From Folioceros fuciformis (taxonomy: Eukaryota > Anthocerotophyta > Anthocerotopsida > Anthocerotales): a DNA stretch of 28,438 nucleotides. Position numbers and translations under genes: made by a program. The stretch covers positions 1 through 28,438 of the forward strand of contig JBNGIO010005602.1 of assembly GCA_049999805.1 (NCBI GenBank), read 5' to 3'. The notes beneath the pieces were generated by a model. It saw only the letters and a program-made list of their open reading frames with translations, was not told the origin of the DNA and did not search any database. Below, piece after piece: positions 18,745 through 28,070 of this stretch (positions are counted from its first letter, which is position 1; each line of letters begins with the position of its first letter).

Positions 18745-18886
18745 AGACCTTTCAAGCTAGTTTTAGGGCTCACGAGTTTCTTTGCTAGTGTAGAAGTTTC
18801 TTTAGTTTAGATAAGCGTTTCTTTAGCTATTAGACCTATAAAAAACTATAAACTAACCATCGCTAACACTAAGACCTGAGTGGGAG
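18745..18886 (+). promoter_or_regulatory. Element A 3' untranslated region and polypurine tract
   Basis: 142 bp of A/T-rich sequence after RNase H, ending in GAGTGGGAG, which abuts the TG of the 3' LTR. Element E has the similar GTGGGAG in the same position. Confidence 0.8.
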
Positions 18887-19061
18887 TGATAGTAAGTATA
18901 TATCTAACTTACTATAGGTTAGAGTACAGGTCCTAGGTTAGGTTTAGCTGACGGTTAATAACCGTTTGTCGCATGCATGTGACAACGACCGTGTAAGACA
19001 TTCATGACAATGCTATCAGCTTCCGACTACTCGTGCCCCTCGCGTGATCTTAGACTTGTCA
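18887..19061 (+). repeat. 3' LTR of element A
   Basis: 175 bp, 170 of 175 identical to 6209-6383, ending CTTGTCA before the GGGCA duplication. Confidence 0.96.
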
Positions 19062-19066
19062 GGGCA
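19062..19066. repeat. Right target-site duplication of element A (GGGCA)
   Basis: GGGCA, identical to 6204-6208. Confidence 0.95.
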
Positions 19067-19252
19067 TTTGTTGTCGAGTAGTGTACGACCTCTTGGCTCT
19101 CTGCACTATAGTCGGGCATCTGTTGTCGAGTAGTGTACGACCTCTTGGCTCTCTGCACTATGGTCGGGCATCTATTGTCGAGTAGTGTATGACCTCTTGG
19201 CTCTCTACACTATGGTCGGGCATCTATTGTCGAGTAGTGTACGACCTCTTGG
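19062..19252. repeat. 52-bp tandem array, target of element A
   Basis: GGGCA anchors recur at 19062, 19114, 19166 and 19218, an exact 52-bp period. The unit contains TGTTGTCGAGTAGTGTACGA and CTCTCTRCACTATGGTC. The preceding partial unit is at 6185-6208 on the other side of element A. Units differ by only a few bases. The array ends where GGCGACCCCC begins near 19252. Confidence 0.93.
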
Positions 19253-19264
19253 CGACCCCCTACA

Positions 19265-19662
19265 TAGATCTGTAGAAGATAGCATGGACACAATCCATCA
19301 ATAGAAATCAAATCCAAATTGATGGATGGACAAAAAAAAAAAAAAAGACAAATACATCCTAGAATGGCCAGGATGGGCTTGCCCCCCCCTGGGCCATATC
19401 AAAAGGAAAAGAAACATTGCATAAATTCTAGTTGAGGATCCCCCATCCAGGCCCTGATCGAGCTCAAGGGCGCTCAACCGCGGAGTTCGAATGTGACTTA
19501 TGACACCAATCCCCGCTATCCTTTGGGTTTGTGTTTTGAGGTTCTTAGATTCAATATATCAAGGGTCAGACCTATATATGGATTTAAAAGGGAAGACGGG
19601 GGACAAGCAGGGCATCCCTCCCCCGTCCCCCTCCAATTCCTGCACCTCAGCCCGCCATCGCG
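19265..19662. other. Stretch between the 52-bp array and element D, no gene
   Basis: Contains an A15 run (19332-19346) and a hairpin (19293-19327). No LTR or PBS for element D could be found, so D's 5' end is either deleted or within this stretch but unrecognised. Confidence 0.5.
19293..19327. other. Perfect 10-bp inverted repeat, 15-nt loop
   Basis: ATCCATCAAT at 19293-19302 pairs with ATTGATGGAT at 19318-19327. Five bases after it is A15. It could be a foldback of a tiny transposon end or chance; no target duplication is seen. Confidence 0.6.
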
Positions 19663-20574
19663 ATGGATCGGCGCCGCGACCTCACCCTCCGACAATCCTC
19701 CTACACTAAAATTCGCAAGTATCTCAGGCACCTCAAATTGCTCAGGCGCCGACGGGCAGGGGCCAATGTGCAAATTCCCAGATAGGACGACGTTGATGAC
19801 ATTGCACTTGCTATTTATCCTCTAGCCCCCGTGTGGATTGTCTCCTTCACGGGTTCACGGAGGATGGCCCAGGAATTGCAGGAGGCTACCTGGCCCCCTG
19901 CAATTTGCAGCCCAAGACCTGGGAGAGGAGTTCCTGCATTTGCCCCTCATAGGGAGGGCTGGACAACTGCCTCCCCATGTTTCCTGTGCCTGCACTTGTC
20001 CATCTCCGCAGATTTCTCGAGGAGNNNNNNNNNNATTGCTTTCAGCACGGATTCTCTGAGGACGACATGTCCCTGGGAGCTTCACGAAGCCCTCTGCCTC
20101 TTTCGATCGATGGAACGCCTTAGGATCATCACAATCGCTGGAGAATTGGCCAAGGATTTGGGCCCAATCTTGAGCACCTTGCTTCCTGCAATCCGGTAGA
20201 TCTAGCCCCAAATTCCGTGATTTTAGGCTCCAATTCTGAGCACAAAAGCGCCCCAAGGCATCCAACCCTCAGGGCACCAGCATCTGGAGGCATCAAGGAG
20301 GACAAGCTCCTCCGGGCGCTCCAATCGGCTTCCTTTTTGCGCTCAAATTACTGATCCCTTCCCTGCTTGTGATTTAGCTCGAGCCACAGGGTGGGCACAT
20401 CTTCCGAGCACCTTAGATCATCATGAGGATCATAATCCATCTCTAAAGATCGAGCCTCCTTCACCTGTTGCTGAGCATTCCCAAGGACCCCTTTTCGACC
20501 TGGCAGAGGAGCTAACAGAAGCAAACACCTCGGTCAACACGTCGACTCTCTGGGATCAACTCGCTTTCAATTAA
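19663..20574 (+). pseudogene. Element D upstream ORF region, broken by stops
   Basis: One reading frame from the ATG at 19663 to the TAA at 20572-20574 is largely open. There is a TAG at 19783 and a cluster of four stops between 20197 and 20226; a 10-N gap is at 20025. The first 40 codons are very basic (MDRRRD..., KIRKYLRHLKLLRRRR). The last 115 codons (20230-20574) are continuous, with an acidic LFDLAEELTEANTS stretch near the end. The stop lies 13 nt before the gag ATG, nearly the same spacing as in element C (10 nt). A basic N-terminus is also shared with C. No known family is recognised. Confidence 0.5.
20025..20034. other. Assembly gap, 10 N, in D upstream region
   Basis: Flanks do not overlap; true length unknown. 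Confidence 0.95.
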
Positions 20575-20587
20575 CGCTCCGGCTGCC

Positions 20588-21162
20588 ATGGCTAGTACTT
20601 TCTCCACCAGCTCGATTCCCGTCTTTACTGACCACATCAGAGAGAAAGATCGATTCAACGGTAGCTATGTGGTGCGTTCGGATGAAGTCGATCCTTATTG
20701 GCCGAGGTGTTTGGAAGATCGTCGACGACACCCTTCCAAAGCTCAACCCTTCTACCACTCCACCCCCGCCAGTCGTCGTCGTTGAGAGATGGGACTATTT
20801 GAATGGGATAGTTGTGGCACTCCTGATCAGCGGCCTGGATTCAAGTCTTGTGCCTAGTGTTGAATTTCTCTCAGATGCATCTGCCATTTGGGACCAGTTG
20901 TCTAACACCTACAATGTTAACAATGTTCTAACCTTGTATAGTGTAAGGTAGGAATTCAACTCCTTAAGGATGAAGGAGACAGATACAATCTCTGCTCACA
21001 CCTTGAAGTTCCGACCACTGCGAGGGCAGCTCGCCTCCCTTGGCTCAACCATGTCGGAGACCAATGCCGCTACACAGCTGCTTATGAGCTTACCATCGTC
21101 TTACTAGAATTTTGTTACCAGCTTGATGTTGGTATCAACTTAGGGTAAGATAGGTACCGCCC
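20588..21162 (+). pseudogene. Element D gag, N-terminal part
   Basis: Starts at the ATG in GCCATGG. REKDRFNG appears at about residues 19-26, then a frameshift near 20665 leads to MWCVRMKSIL and VWKIVDD. The Gag core follows (LLISGLDSSLVPSVEFL, IWDQLSNTYNV, SLRMKET, QLLMSLPSSY). TAG at 20949-20951 and a further TAG after PSSY interrupt it. The sequence stops at the E insertion site. Confidence 0.9.
21158..21162. repeat. Left target-site duplication of element E (CGCCC)
   Basis: CGCCC, repeated at 27790-27794. Confidence 0.93.
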
Positions 21163-21373
21163 TAATAAAAATATACCTTTAGTTAGGTATGTAACCTAGA
21201 CATATGACGAAAGTTATTTAGGATTATTAAACAAATACTTTATATATGACTCTTTTGTTTCTTTTTTCTTGCTGAACGTTACTATTCAAGTCTTCTTGTT
21301 TTTAGCTCTCGCGCTCTATGTTTCATGATGTCAAGCTGCCTTGACTACAAACCCGCGTTTCCTATTCTTGTTA
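21163..21373 (+). repeat. 5' LTR of element E, 211 bp
   Basis: Starts TAATAAAAATATACC (the 3' copy starts TGATAAAAATA) and ends ATTCTTGTTA directly before the PBS. The TA end is present in both LTRs, so it is not a one-copy mutation. Confidence 0.94.
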
Positions 21374-21389
21374 TGGTATTAGAGCCTGG
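21374..21389 (+). promoter_or_regulatory. Primer-binding site of element E
   Basis: TGGTATTAGAGCCTGG, an initiator Met tRNA complement with one C-to-T change relative to TGGTATCAGAGCC. Confidence 0.92.
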
Positions 21390-21416
21390 CTCACTGGTAA
21401 TTATGTTCTAGATGCG

Positions 21417-21929
21417 ATGCCGAGGAATAGGTCCACCAACGGATCTGGAGGTAGAGGAGGTTTTTTGAAATCCTTCTCTAGGCTTGCCCACAAATCGCCT
21501 GTTTGCTCGTGTACCCCTTGGCCTGGTGCTGATTTTCAACCTGAACGAGACCACTCTCATTCAGAAAGATGCTTTTCTTATGGATGTCACAACAAATTCT
21601 CTACGGCATCCCATACAACTGTTGTAATACCTTGTGACACTTGCGGGCGCCTATACAGACCTAGTCAATCTTCTTTGAGGCGATCCCCTTGAGCACCTCA
21701 TCCCTGCACAAGGAGCACTGTTTCCCCATCGACCTCAATTGGAATGTTGGAAGGATTATTAAATGCAGTAGTTCAGCGACAGGAATCTTTCGGAAAGCGG
21801 CTAGACTCAATAGATCTCAAGATTCACAGATTTGCTGTCAGATTTTCATCTGAAATCATGAAATTGACTCAGCAACTTCATATCTTTAATGACATTTTGC
21901 GTTCCTCTACTGAGGAGTGCCTCGATTAA
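21417..21929 (+). pseudogene. Element E upstream ORF, Cys/His-rich then coiled-coil-like
   Basis: One frame of 170 codons with a single TGA at 21690-21692. The first part has a glycine/arginine-rich start (about residues 8-15). A cluster of possible metal ligands follows: Cys 30, 32, 52, 57, 73, 76 and His 46, 48, 58, 66, including CDTCGR at 73-78. After the stop, residues from MLEGLLNAVV onward form a helix with regular hydrophobic spacing (RLDSIDLKIHRF, IMKLTQQLHIF). The frame ends TAA at 21927-21929. It resembles neither Gag nor Pol, and it occupies the same slot as the 191-codon ORF of element C. No family recognised; metal binding is inferred from residue clustering only. Confidence 0.6.
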
Positions 21930-22180
21930 TTTCCTGTTTTTCCAGTTGCTCTAGGGATGGTGAATGATCATGGTGACTTCTCCAGGTGTTGGAATCTTTG
22001 TGTCTCCCCCACATCTCTTGCTTCTGTTGGCCTAGCACTAACTGTTAATAACCGTTTCCATTGAACTCGCCAGTGCCCTAGAAAAGATGTTAGTATGTTA
22101 GTTTTCTTTTTTCCAAACAACCTGCTGACAAGTCACAAAACCCTAACTGCTTACATGTCAGATGGTCGAGGACACCCCAG
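21930..22180 (+). other. Spacer between upstream ORF and gag of element E
   Basis: Stop-containing in all three sense frames; nothing recognised. Confidence 0.6.
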
Positions 22181-23311
22181 ATGTCGACAAGGGACTATTT
22201 CTTTAACTTCCCTGCGACTCCTCATCTACGTCATAGATTAGACACTGAATATGATGATCTAGGTACCCCTGCAGCTAGTACCATCAATCCTACTCGTGCT
22301 CCTTCACCAATTCCACCTATTCTTCCTCCTGTGCCACCTCCTCTGAACCCACCTTTGTCACCAATACCACCCGTTTCACCTACCAACATGGCTGCTGCTT
22401 CAACACCAACCTTCACAGCAGAGCTAAAAGAAAAAGACAGGTTTAACGGGAACCAGTATGAAGTATGGCGTGTTCCGATGAGGTCCAATCTTCGTGCAAG
22501 AGGAGTATGGGTAGTAGTAGATGGCTCATCCCCACAACCTATACTACCTATTGCTGGAGTTGCTGCTCCAACTGGAGGAAATCCAGTGACACAAGACAAT
22601 GTGGACAAGTGGAACAATCTTAATAGCGTTGCTGTTGCTATTTTAATCTCTGGACTTGATGAAGTCCTAATCCCTGACGTAGAGTACCTAACCAAGGCCC
22701 ATGAAATATGGAGTTAGCTTGAGAACACATATGCCGTCAAAACTATGTTGACCTTATGCGCTGCAAAGCAAGAATTCTATGCTCTAAGGATGCGAGAAGG
22801 AGAAAGTGTGGCTGCCTACACAAGCAAATTTTGTCACCTTCGCTCGCGCCTTATCCAGCTGAACTCCACTATGACTAAAGAGGATGCAGTTGCCCAACTA
22901 TTGCTCAGCTTGCCTGCCTCGTATCACACGTTTGTATCACTCCAGAATGGACCCCTTGCTACAGTAGGTCAGAGTAGATAAGTAGGAAATCAAGTTAATC
23001 TAACTCTGGAGAGCATTATAGCTGCACTTTACCAGGAGGAGCATAGCCGACTTCGATTTCATTCCAATGGCTCTGGAAAGACCCGAGCAAATCGAGTTAT
23101 GTACACCTCACGTCAGCGTGGAGGTTTCGGGAGAGGACGTGGCAGAGGAGAAAAGTTCTCATCTTCTGGACAACAACAACAACAAACCTCCATTGCTAGT
23201 CCTTCTTCTTCTACTAAGAAACCCGGCAATTGCAACTGGTGTAACACCCCTGGGCATTGGGAGCGGGACTGCCGCAAAAGAAGGCTAGAGAGCCTCGTCG
23301 ACCCAAGCTAG
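22181..23311 (+). pseudogene. Element E gag, with in-frame proline-rich N-terminal extension
   Basis: By comparison with D and C the conventional start is the ATG at 22388 (MAAASTPTFTAEL, then KEKDRFNG). The frame is open for another 69 codons upstream to 22181, including a run rich in Pro (PSPIPPILPPVPPPLNPP). Core Gag motifs follow: VWRVPMRSNLRARGVW, ILISGLDEVLIPDVEYL, FYALRMREGESV and LLLSLPASYHTF. Stops are TAG at 22715 and TAA at 22979. The C-terminus has GGFGRGRGRG, a Gln run and the CCHC knuckle C-N-W-C ... H ... C (23231-23272). The frame ends at 23311; pol is in the next frame, apparently through a 1-nt deletion after the knuckle. Confidence 0.9.
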
Positions 23312-24750
23312 AGGTTAACTCTGTGACCAAAGAGAAATCCCCAATCGAAGGAGGCAAAGCACTTATCAAGATTTTCACTATCTGCCTATCCTCATCTTCA
23401 AGTGATCCTAGAAGCTCGTATCTTGACTCTTGCGCTACTGCGCATATCTACAAAGATAAACGCCTGCTCAGCAACTACAAGGAGATCTACAACTCTAATC
23501 AGACTGTTCTACTCGAGGATGAACAGAAATCGACAAGTTTGGCGATCAAAGGTCATGGTACATGCCGTTTTTTAATGACAGACAATTCAGTTCTGCATGT
23601 TCCAGGGATTCTTTATGTACCTGGTATGGCGAAGAATCTCCTCTCTGTTAGGTTGCTCGCCATTCACCACAACTTGAAGTTTCATTTCTTTGGCACCACT
23701 TGCGAAGTATTCAGATGAGGTTCAAGTCCATGCATCGGCAAAGGAATTCCTGACGCAGAATTATATTGCCTGGATGCTATATGTCAAGTCCCCTCTGCAG
23801 CTCCGGTTGGTTCAGCAACCTCTCCAGCTTACCTACCAACAACAGAACAAGCCAAGTTATGGCATGCTCGCCTTGGACATGTGAACAAGAATTCACTAAT
23901 TAAAATGTCGACTGGAGACTACTATGCTAAGCCCTTGCCATCTTGCTTCAAGGACTTACCTTTATGCAAAGCCTATTTAATTTCTAAACAACGAGAGAAG
24001 GCCTTTACACATTTTGGTTTTTGCACTTCTGCCATTCTGGATTTGATACATACTGGATTTGCATCTCTGGCAAGTTGCAGACCAAGTCCATTGGTGGTTC
24101 TTCATACTATTTGACAATCACAGATGACTTTAGTCGCTACACCTGGACTTACCCAATGGCTAAAAAGAATGATACATTCACCTGTTTTCAAGAGTGGCTT
24201 CCTATGGCGCAACAACAATCTAGACGTTCTCTCAAGTGCAGACAATGGGACAGAGTTCTGCGACAACTCTTTTGACCAGTACCTCCAGGAGCGTGGCATC
24301 ATCCATCAGCTCACAGTTCCTTACACCCCACAACAAAACGGGGTTGCGGAGCGTAAGAACCAAACTCTGATGGGTATGACGAGAAGTATGCTTAACTGGG
24401 CAAATTTACCTGCTCCGTATTGGGCCGAAGCAATTGTAACAGTGACCTACATTTTGAATCGACTGCACACGACATCCCTCATAGGCAAGACTCCTTTCGA
24501 AATGTTTTGGGGTCGTAAACCTAGCATTCTTCATCTTAGGGTTTTTGGATCCACTGCTTTTGCCTACATACCACAAGCAAAACATCAGAAGCTAGATGAC
24601 AGGTCTAGATCCTTGCTATTTGTAGGCTACAGTGAAGAAGCCAAGGCTTACAAACTCATAGATCCACTTACCCTTATCCCTACTCTCGCTCGTAGTGTGG
24701 TTTTTAAGGAACTTTTAGAGCCTGGCTTCCCCACGCGACCTGGTGTCAAT
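23278..24750 (+). pseudogene. Element E protease and integrase
   Basis: The protease motif reads YLDSCATAHI, so the Gly of the aspartic-protease DSG triad is Cys. LYVPGMAKNLLSV follows as usual. TGA at 23716-23718 is the only stop before the integrase zinc finger WHARLGHVN (H-x4-H). The Cys pair is C-K-A-Y (Cys 23965, then TAT at 23974), so one ligand is lost. Two indels near 24060 and 24235 shift the frame and bring it back. D in TITDDFSR, D in SADNGTEF and E in VAERKNQTL are the core signals; the integrase C-terminus LFVGYSEEAKAYK follows. Confidence 0.93.
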
Positions 24751-26761
24751 GTTGATTCCGATTTCTCTGACAATGATGATGTCCCTCCTGATACCTCTGA
24801 CTTTGATCCTAATCCTGCTCAGTTTCCACAAGGGGATCCCATTGGTGCTCCACTCGTCCCAGCTCCTGCACAGCCTATTGGTCATGACCCTGACTTGGAC
24901 CCCAATTTTGTCACGGTTCTTGACCCTGTCCATCCTGATCTCGACCAACCTCTTGATGCACCCCTCCAGCCTCTTGAGCCTCCCCTTGACTTACCAGCTC
25001 AAGAGGAGGTCCCTGCTGCTCCGCCTGTTGTAGTTGATCCTCCCGTAGCTCCCCCTAGACGCTATCCCCTCCAAACTAGGCTTCCTTCTTCTCAATGGGC
25101 TAAACCTCCTTACTCCTCCATTGATTTTCGCCCCTCCGCCAGTGCTGCAACTCCAGCTCGGAGTTCTCCCCTTTTACTTGACCCTGCTGCTATGGATGAA
25201 GCCTATTTTGGCCCAGATGCTCACCATTGGCAAGTTGCAGTAGAGGAGGAATACCAGTCTATCCTTAAAAATAAGACTTGGATACTTACAGACTTGCCAC
25301 CTGGTCGGAAAGCCGTGACGTGTAAATGGGTCTTTAAGACCAAGTTGAATGATGAAGGTGACATAGTCAAATACAAGGCCCGTCTTTGTGCTCGTGGTTT
25401 TACTCAGGTCTTTGGTTTGGACTACCAGGAGACCTTCTCACCTATTGTCAGAGCACAATCTGTTAGGATACTGCTTGCTGCTGCTGCTGAGATGAACCTA
25501 GAATTACACCAAATGGACATGTGTACAGCATTCCTGCATGGTGAAATAGAAGAAGAAATATATATGGAACAGCCCCAAGGTTACGTGGACAAACGTTTTC
25601 CAAATAAGGTTCTAAAACTGCTAAGGGCCCTGTATGACCTAAAGCAGAGGGCTATGCTATGGAATAAGAAGCTGGATGAGGAGCTCAAAGCATTAGGTTT
25701 TGTACAGAGTGCTGCAGACTCATCTGTTTATTATTTGGTCAATGACACAGCCTTCTGTATCCTCGCTGTTTATGTTGATGATTGCATGTTTGCATGCTCC
25801 GACATCAACCTGCTCAACAAAATCAAGAATCTTCTTAGTAGCAATTTTGAAATGAAGGTATGTGGGGGCTCTTAAATTCTGCCTTGGTGTTCAAGTACTG
25901 AGGAATAAGGAGCAAGGACTCATCGTTATTCACCAAAAGAAGTATCTCACGAAAATCCTGAAGCGTTTTGAGTTGGACCAGGCTCGACCAGTCTCCACTC
26001 TAGGCTCTGTGGGAGTTAAGCTTACCTCTGACCAGTGCGCCAGTACCCCTGAAGAAATAGCAGACATGGAAAAGGTTCCATACAGACACGCAGTTGGGTG
26101 TTTGATCTTCATTTCCAATTGGACCCGCCCTGACATTGCACACTCTGTTAGCTGCGTCTCACAATTCCTAGAAAAACCTGGACGTGTTCATTGGGCAGCT
26201 GTGAAGAGGATTTATCGTTACCTGAAGGGTACGATGCATTTTGGCATAATCTAACCAGTAAGGTTCTTCTCCTGGATTAATTCTTTCGGCATATACAGAT
26301 GCGGATTGGGCATCTGACTCATATTCCCGGAAGAGCTTATCCACCTATTGTTTCCTGCTTGCCGGAGGAGCTGTAAATTGGTCCTGCAAGAAGCAAACAT
26401 CTATAGCTTTATCTTCTACCGAAGCAGAATACATCTTCCTCACTGATTCTGCAAAGGAAGCAGAGTGGGAAAGGTCCTACCTGAAGGATCTTCACCTAGA
26501 GCAGACAGATCCCACCACTATCTTTTGCGACAACAACTCTGCTATTGCCCTTGTCGCCAATCCTCGTTCCATGCAAGGACAAAGCATTTCGAGATTAAGC
26601 ATCATTATATACGAGATATTGTATCAAGAGGAGTAATTACGGTGGTATATATTCCGACTACTTAGAACACTGCAGACATCTTGACGAAAACGTTGCCTAA
26701 GTTGAAGCACTCTATTCACAGAGAGTCCCTAGGGCTTAGAGACTTTAGCTACCTACTTTGA
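24751..26761 (+). pseudogene. Element E linker, reverse transcriptase and RNase H
   Basis: A ~100-residue acidic and proline-rich linker leads into RT: HWQVAVEEEYQSI, KWVFKTKLN, YKARLCARGFTQV, QMDMCTAFLHGEI, LYDLKQRAMLW, and the catalytic YVDD in AVYVDDCMFA. This part is one unbroken frame to 25875. A frameshift at about 25858 continues the thumb (FCLGVQV, PYRHAVGCL) to 26254. After another shift RNase H reads AYTDADWASDSYSRKS, SSTEAEYIF and CDNNSAIAL. A last shift near 26572 gives HFEIKHHYIRD and ADILTKTL, ending TGA at 26759-26761. Reverse transcription would need four repairs, so it is inactive. Confidence 0.94.
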
Positions 26762-27568
26762 AAGCTATGAGCTTTGCTTATTGACCTGAAGGGTGTGGGG
26801 GGGGTGGGGACCTAAGTCCCCAGATCTTCAAGATCTATGTAAGTTATGTCCTGCAGATCACAGCCTCCGCTGGTTTCCCCTCTCCACCAGCTTTCCTTTC
26901 CAGTGTGTCTTGTGACACAATGCACGTACAACGATTAGGTTAGCTAGGCAGTCTACTCATGGGTGACAAGTTGAAGCATAGATGGAGCTCACAGGTTTTG
27001 TTTCTAGTCTTTCTTCTTCTATCCTTCGTCGTTCTATGGGAGTCTCTTTTCTTCAGTGCCCACAACTTTCTTTGTGTCTACCTTTGTCTTCTCCCCTTCG
27101 TCTGCTGGTAGCGGCGTGCTCACGGTTTCTGTCCATCTCACTCTCATGCCCCTGAGAGAGTCGGTTCCCCTAGCAAGTCGGTGGTGGGCTCCTTCTTCAC
27201 TCCTCTTCACTTCGACCTTGTATTTATTTCGCACTGTGATTCTTGCTGCAACATCCACTTCCCATTAGCAGCTGGACATGAGCTGCTGGAAGCTGAAAAG
27301 GCTTCCATTCCATCTGTTTCCCCAGCTGGTTTTGGTCAGCCTGCACCCTGGCTGTACGTTTTCTCTTGGGCCCTGTCGCCTCCAGTCCTCCCTCTGGTCT
27401 GTAGCATCATCCACTTTTGGTAGCCATATTTTCACGTCAGTAGACGAACGCGAAGTAGGCAGCTAGCAGGACAACGACAAGTGCAAGTGTTTGAGATATG
27501 GCGCCGCCAGGGAATTTGCCCGTGATCACACTAAGGGGAAAAGCGCCCGTTACGTGTACTGCCTAGGT
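26762..27568 (+). other. 3' untranslated region of element E
   Basis: About 0.8 kb with G-rich runs at 26798-26812 and several short overlapping frames around 27034-27466. The hydrophobic frames do not form a plausible envelope-like protein (no signal peptide plus ectodomain plus anchor). No gene is called. Confidence 0.6.
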
Positions 27569-27578
27569 TATGTGGGAG
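27569..27578 (+). promoter_or_regulatory. Polypurine tract of element E
   Basis: GTGGGAG directly before the TGATAAAA start of the 3' LTR, nearly the same as in element A. Confidence 0.8.
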
Positions 27579-27789
27579 TGATAAAAATATACCTTTAGTT
27601 AGGTATGTAACCTAGACGTATGATGAAAGTTATTTAGGATTATTAAACAAATACGTTATATATGACTCTTTTGTTTCTTTTTTCTTGCTGAACGTTAGTA
27701 TTCAAGTCTTCTTGTTTTTAGCTCTCGCGCTCTATGCTTCATGATGTCAAGCTGCCTTGACTACAAACCAGCGTTTCCTATTCTTGTTA
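27579..27789 (+). repeat. 3' LTR of element E, 211 bp
   Basis: Same length as the 5' LTR, 204 of 211 identical, ends CTTGTTA before CGCCC. Confidence 0.95.
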
Positions 27790-27794
27790 CGCCC
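27790..27794. repeat. Right target-site duplication of element E (CGCCC)
   Basis: Second CGCCC; element D's gag continues directly after it. Confidence 0.93.
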
Positions 27795-28070
27795 CCACCC
27801 TAACAGTGGAGGACAACATTGGTGCTCTGTATCAGCAGGAGCAGAGCCGCTTATGCAGGAGGGTCCAAGCCCGAAGCAGACAGGGCGCTTTCCACCCGCT
27901 TCAAGCTCGGGAGGAATTCGAAGGGCGAGGCAAATTTCACTCCTGAAGGTGATTTAACCTCTACCTCTCCTCGTCGAGCTCGAAACTGCAAATGGTGCGG
28001 AGCTGCCGGCCATTGGGCACGAGAGTGCTGCAAGAAAGAGGCCAGAGAGCCGCAGACGGCTGACTTGTGA
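27795..28070 (+). pseudogene. Element D gag, C-terminal part with zinc knuckle
   Basis: Continues D's Gag with TVEDNIGALYQQEQSRL, the same segment as E's LESIIAALYQEEHSRL. After a frameshift near 27900 comes the CCHC knuckle C-K-W-C ... H ... C (CKWCGAAGHWARECCKK) and KEAREPQTADL before TGA at 28068-28070. Confidence 0.9.

Larger units (their letters stand above)
6209..19061 (+). mobile_element. Ty1/copia retrotransposon A, full length, carrying nested element B
   Basis: Both 175-bp LTRs (6209-6383, 18887-19061) start TG and end CA and are flanked by GGGCA duplications. A PBS follows the 5' LTR, a purine tract precedes the 3' LTR, and gag-pro-IN-RT-RNaseH lie between them in copia order. Without B and its duplicated bases the element is 5,246 bp, a normal copia size. 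The coding region has stops and frameshifts and is split in gag, so it is not autonomous. It inserted into a 52-bp tandem array, and the array reads continuously across the site once A is removed. Confidence 0.97.
21163..27789 (+). mobile_element. Ty1/copia retrotransposon E, full length, inserted in D gag
   Basis: 6,627 bp with 211-bp LTRs, flanking CGCCC duplications, PBS and purine tract, and all domains in copia order. LTRs differ at 7 of 211 positions and end in TTA instead of CA. An additional reading frame lies before gag. Pol has a 583-codon open stretch but also stops and frameshifts elsewhere, and the protease motif is altered. Confidence 0.97.

Noticed and set aside
19062-19252. 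52-bp repeats as a CRISPR-like array
   Set aside because: No spacers; the whole 52 bp repeats head to tail, in a eukaryotic retroelement context.
19466-19503. tRNA-like TTCGAAT loop with a following ACACCA-like end
   Set aside because: No D-arm, anticodon arm or acceptor pairing could be traced; B-box match is poor, so neither tRNA nor SINE is supported.
27034-27466. Hydrophobic frames in the 3' region of element E as a possible envelope-like gene
   Set aside because: Short, mutually overlapping, without signal peptide/anchor layout or known motif.
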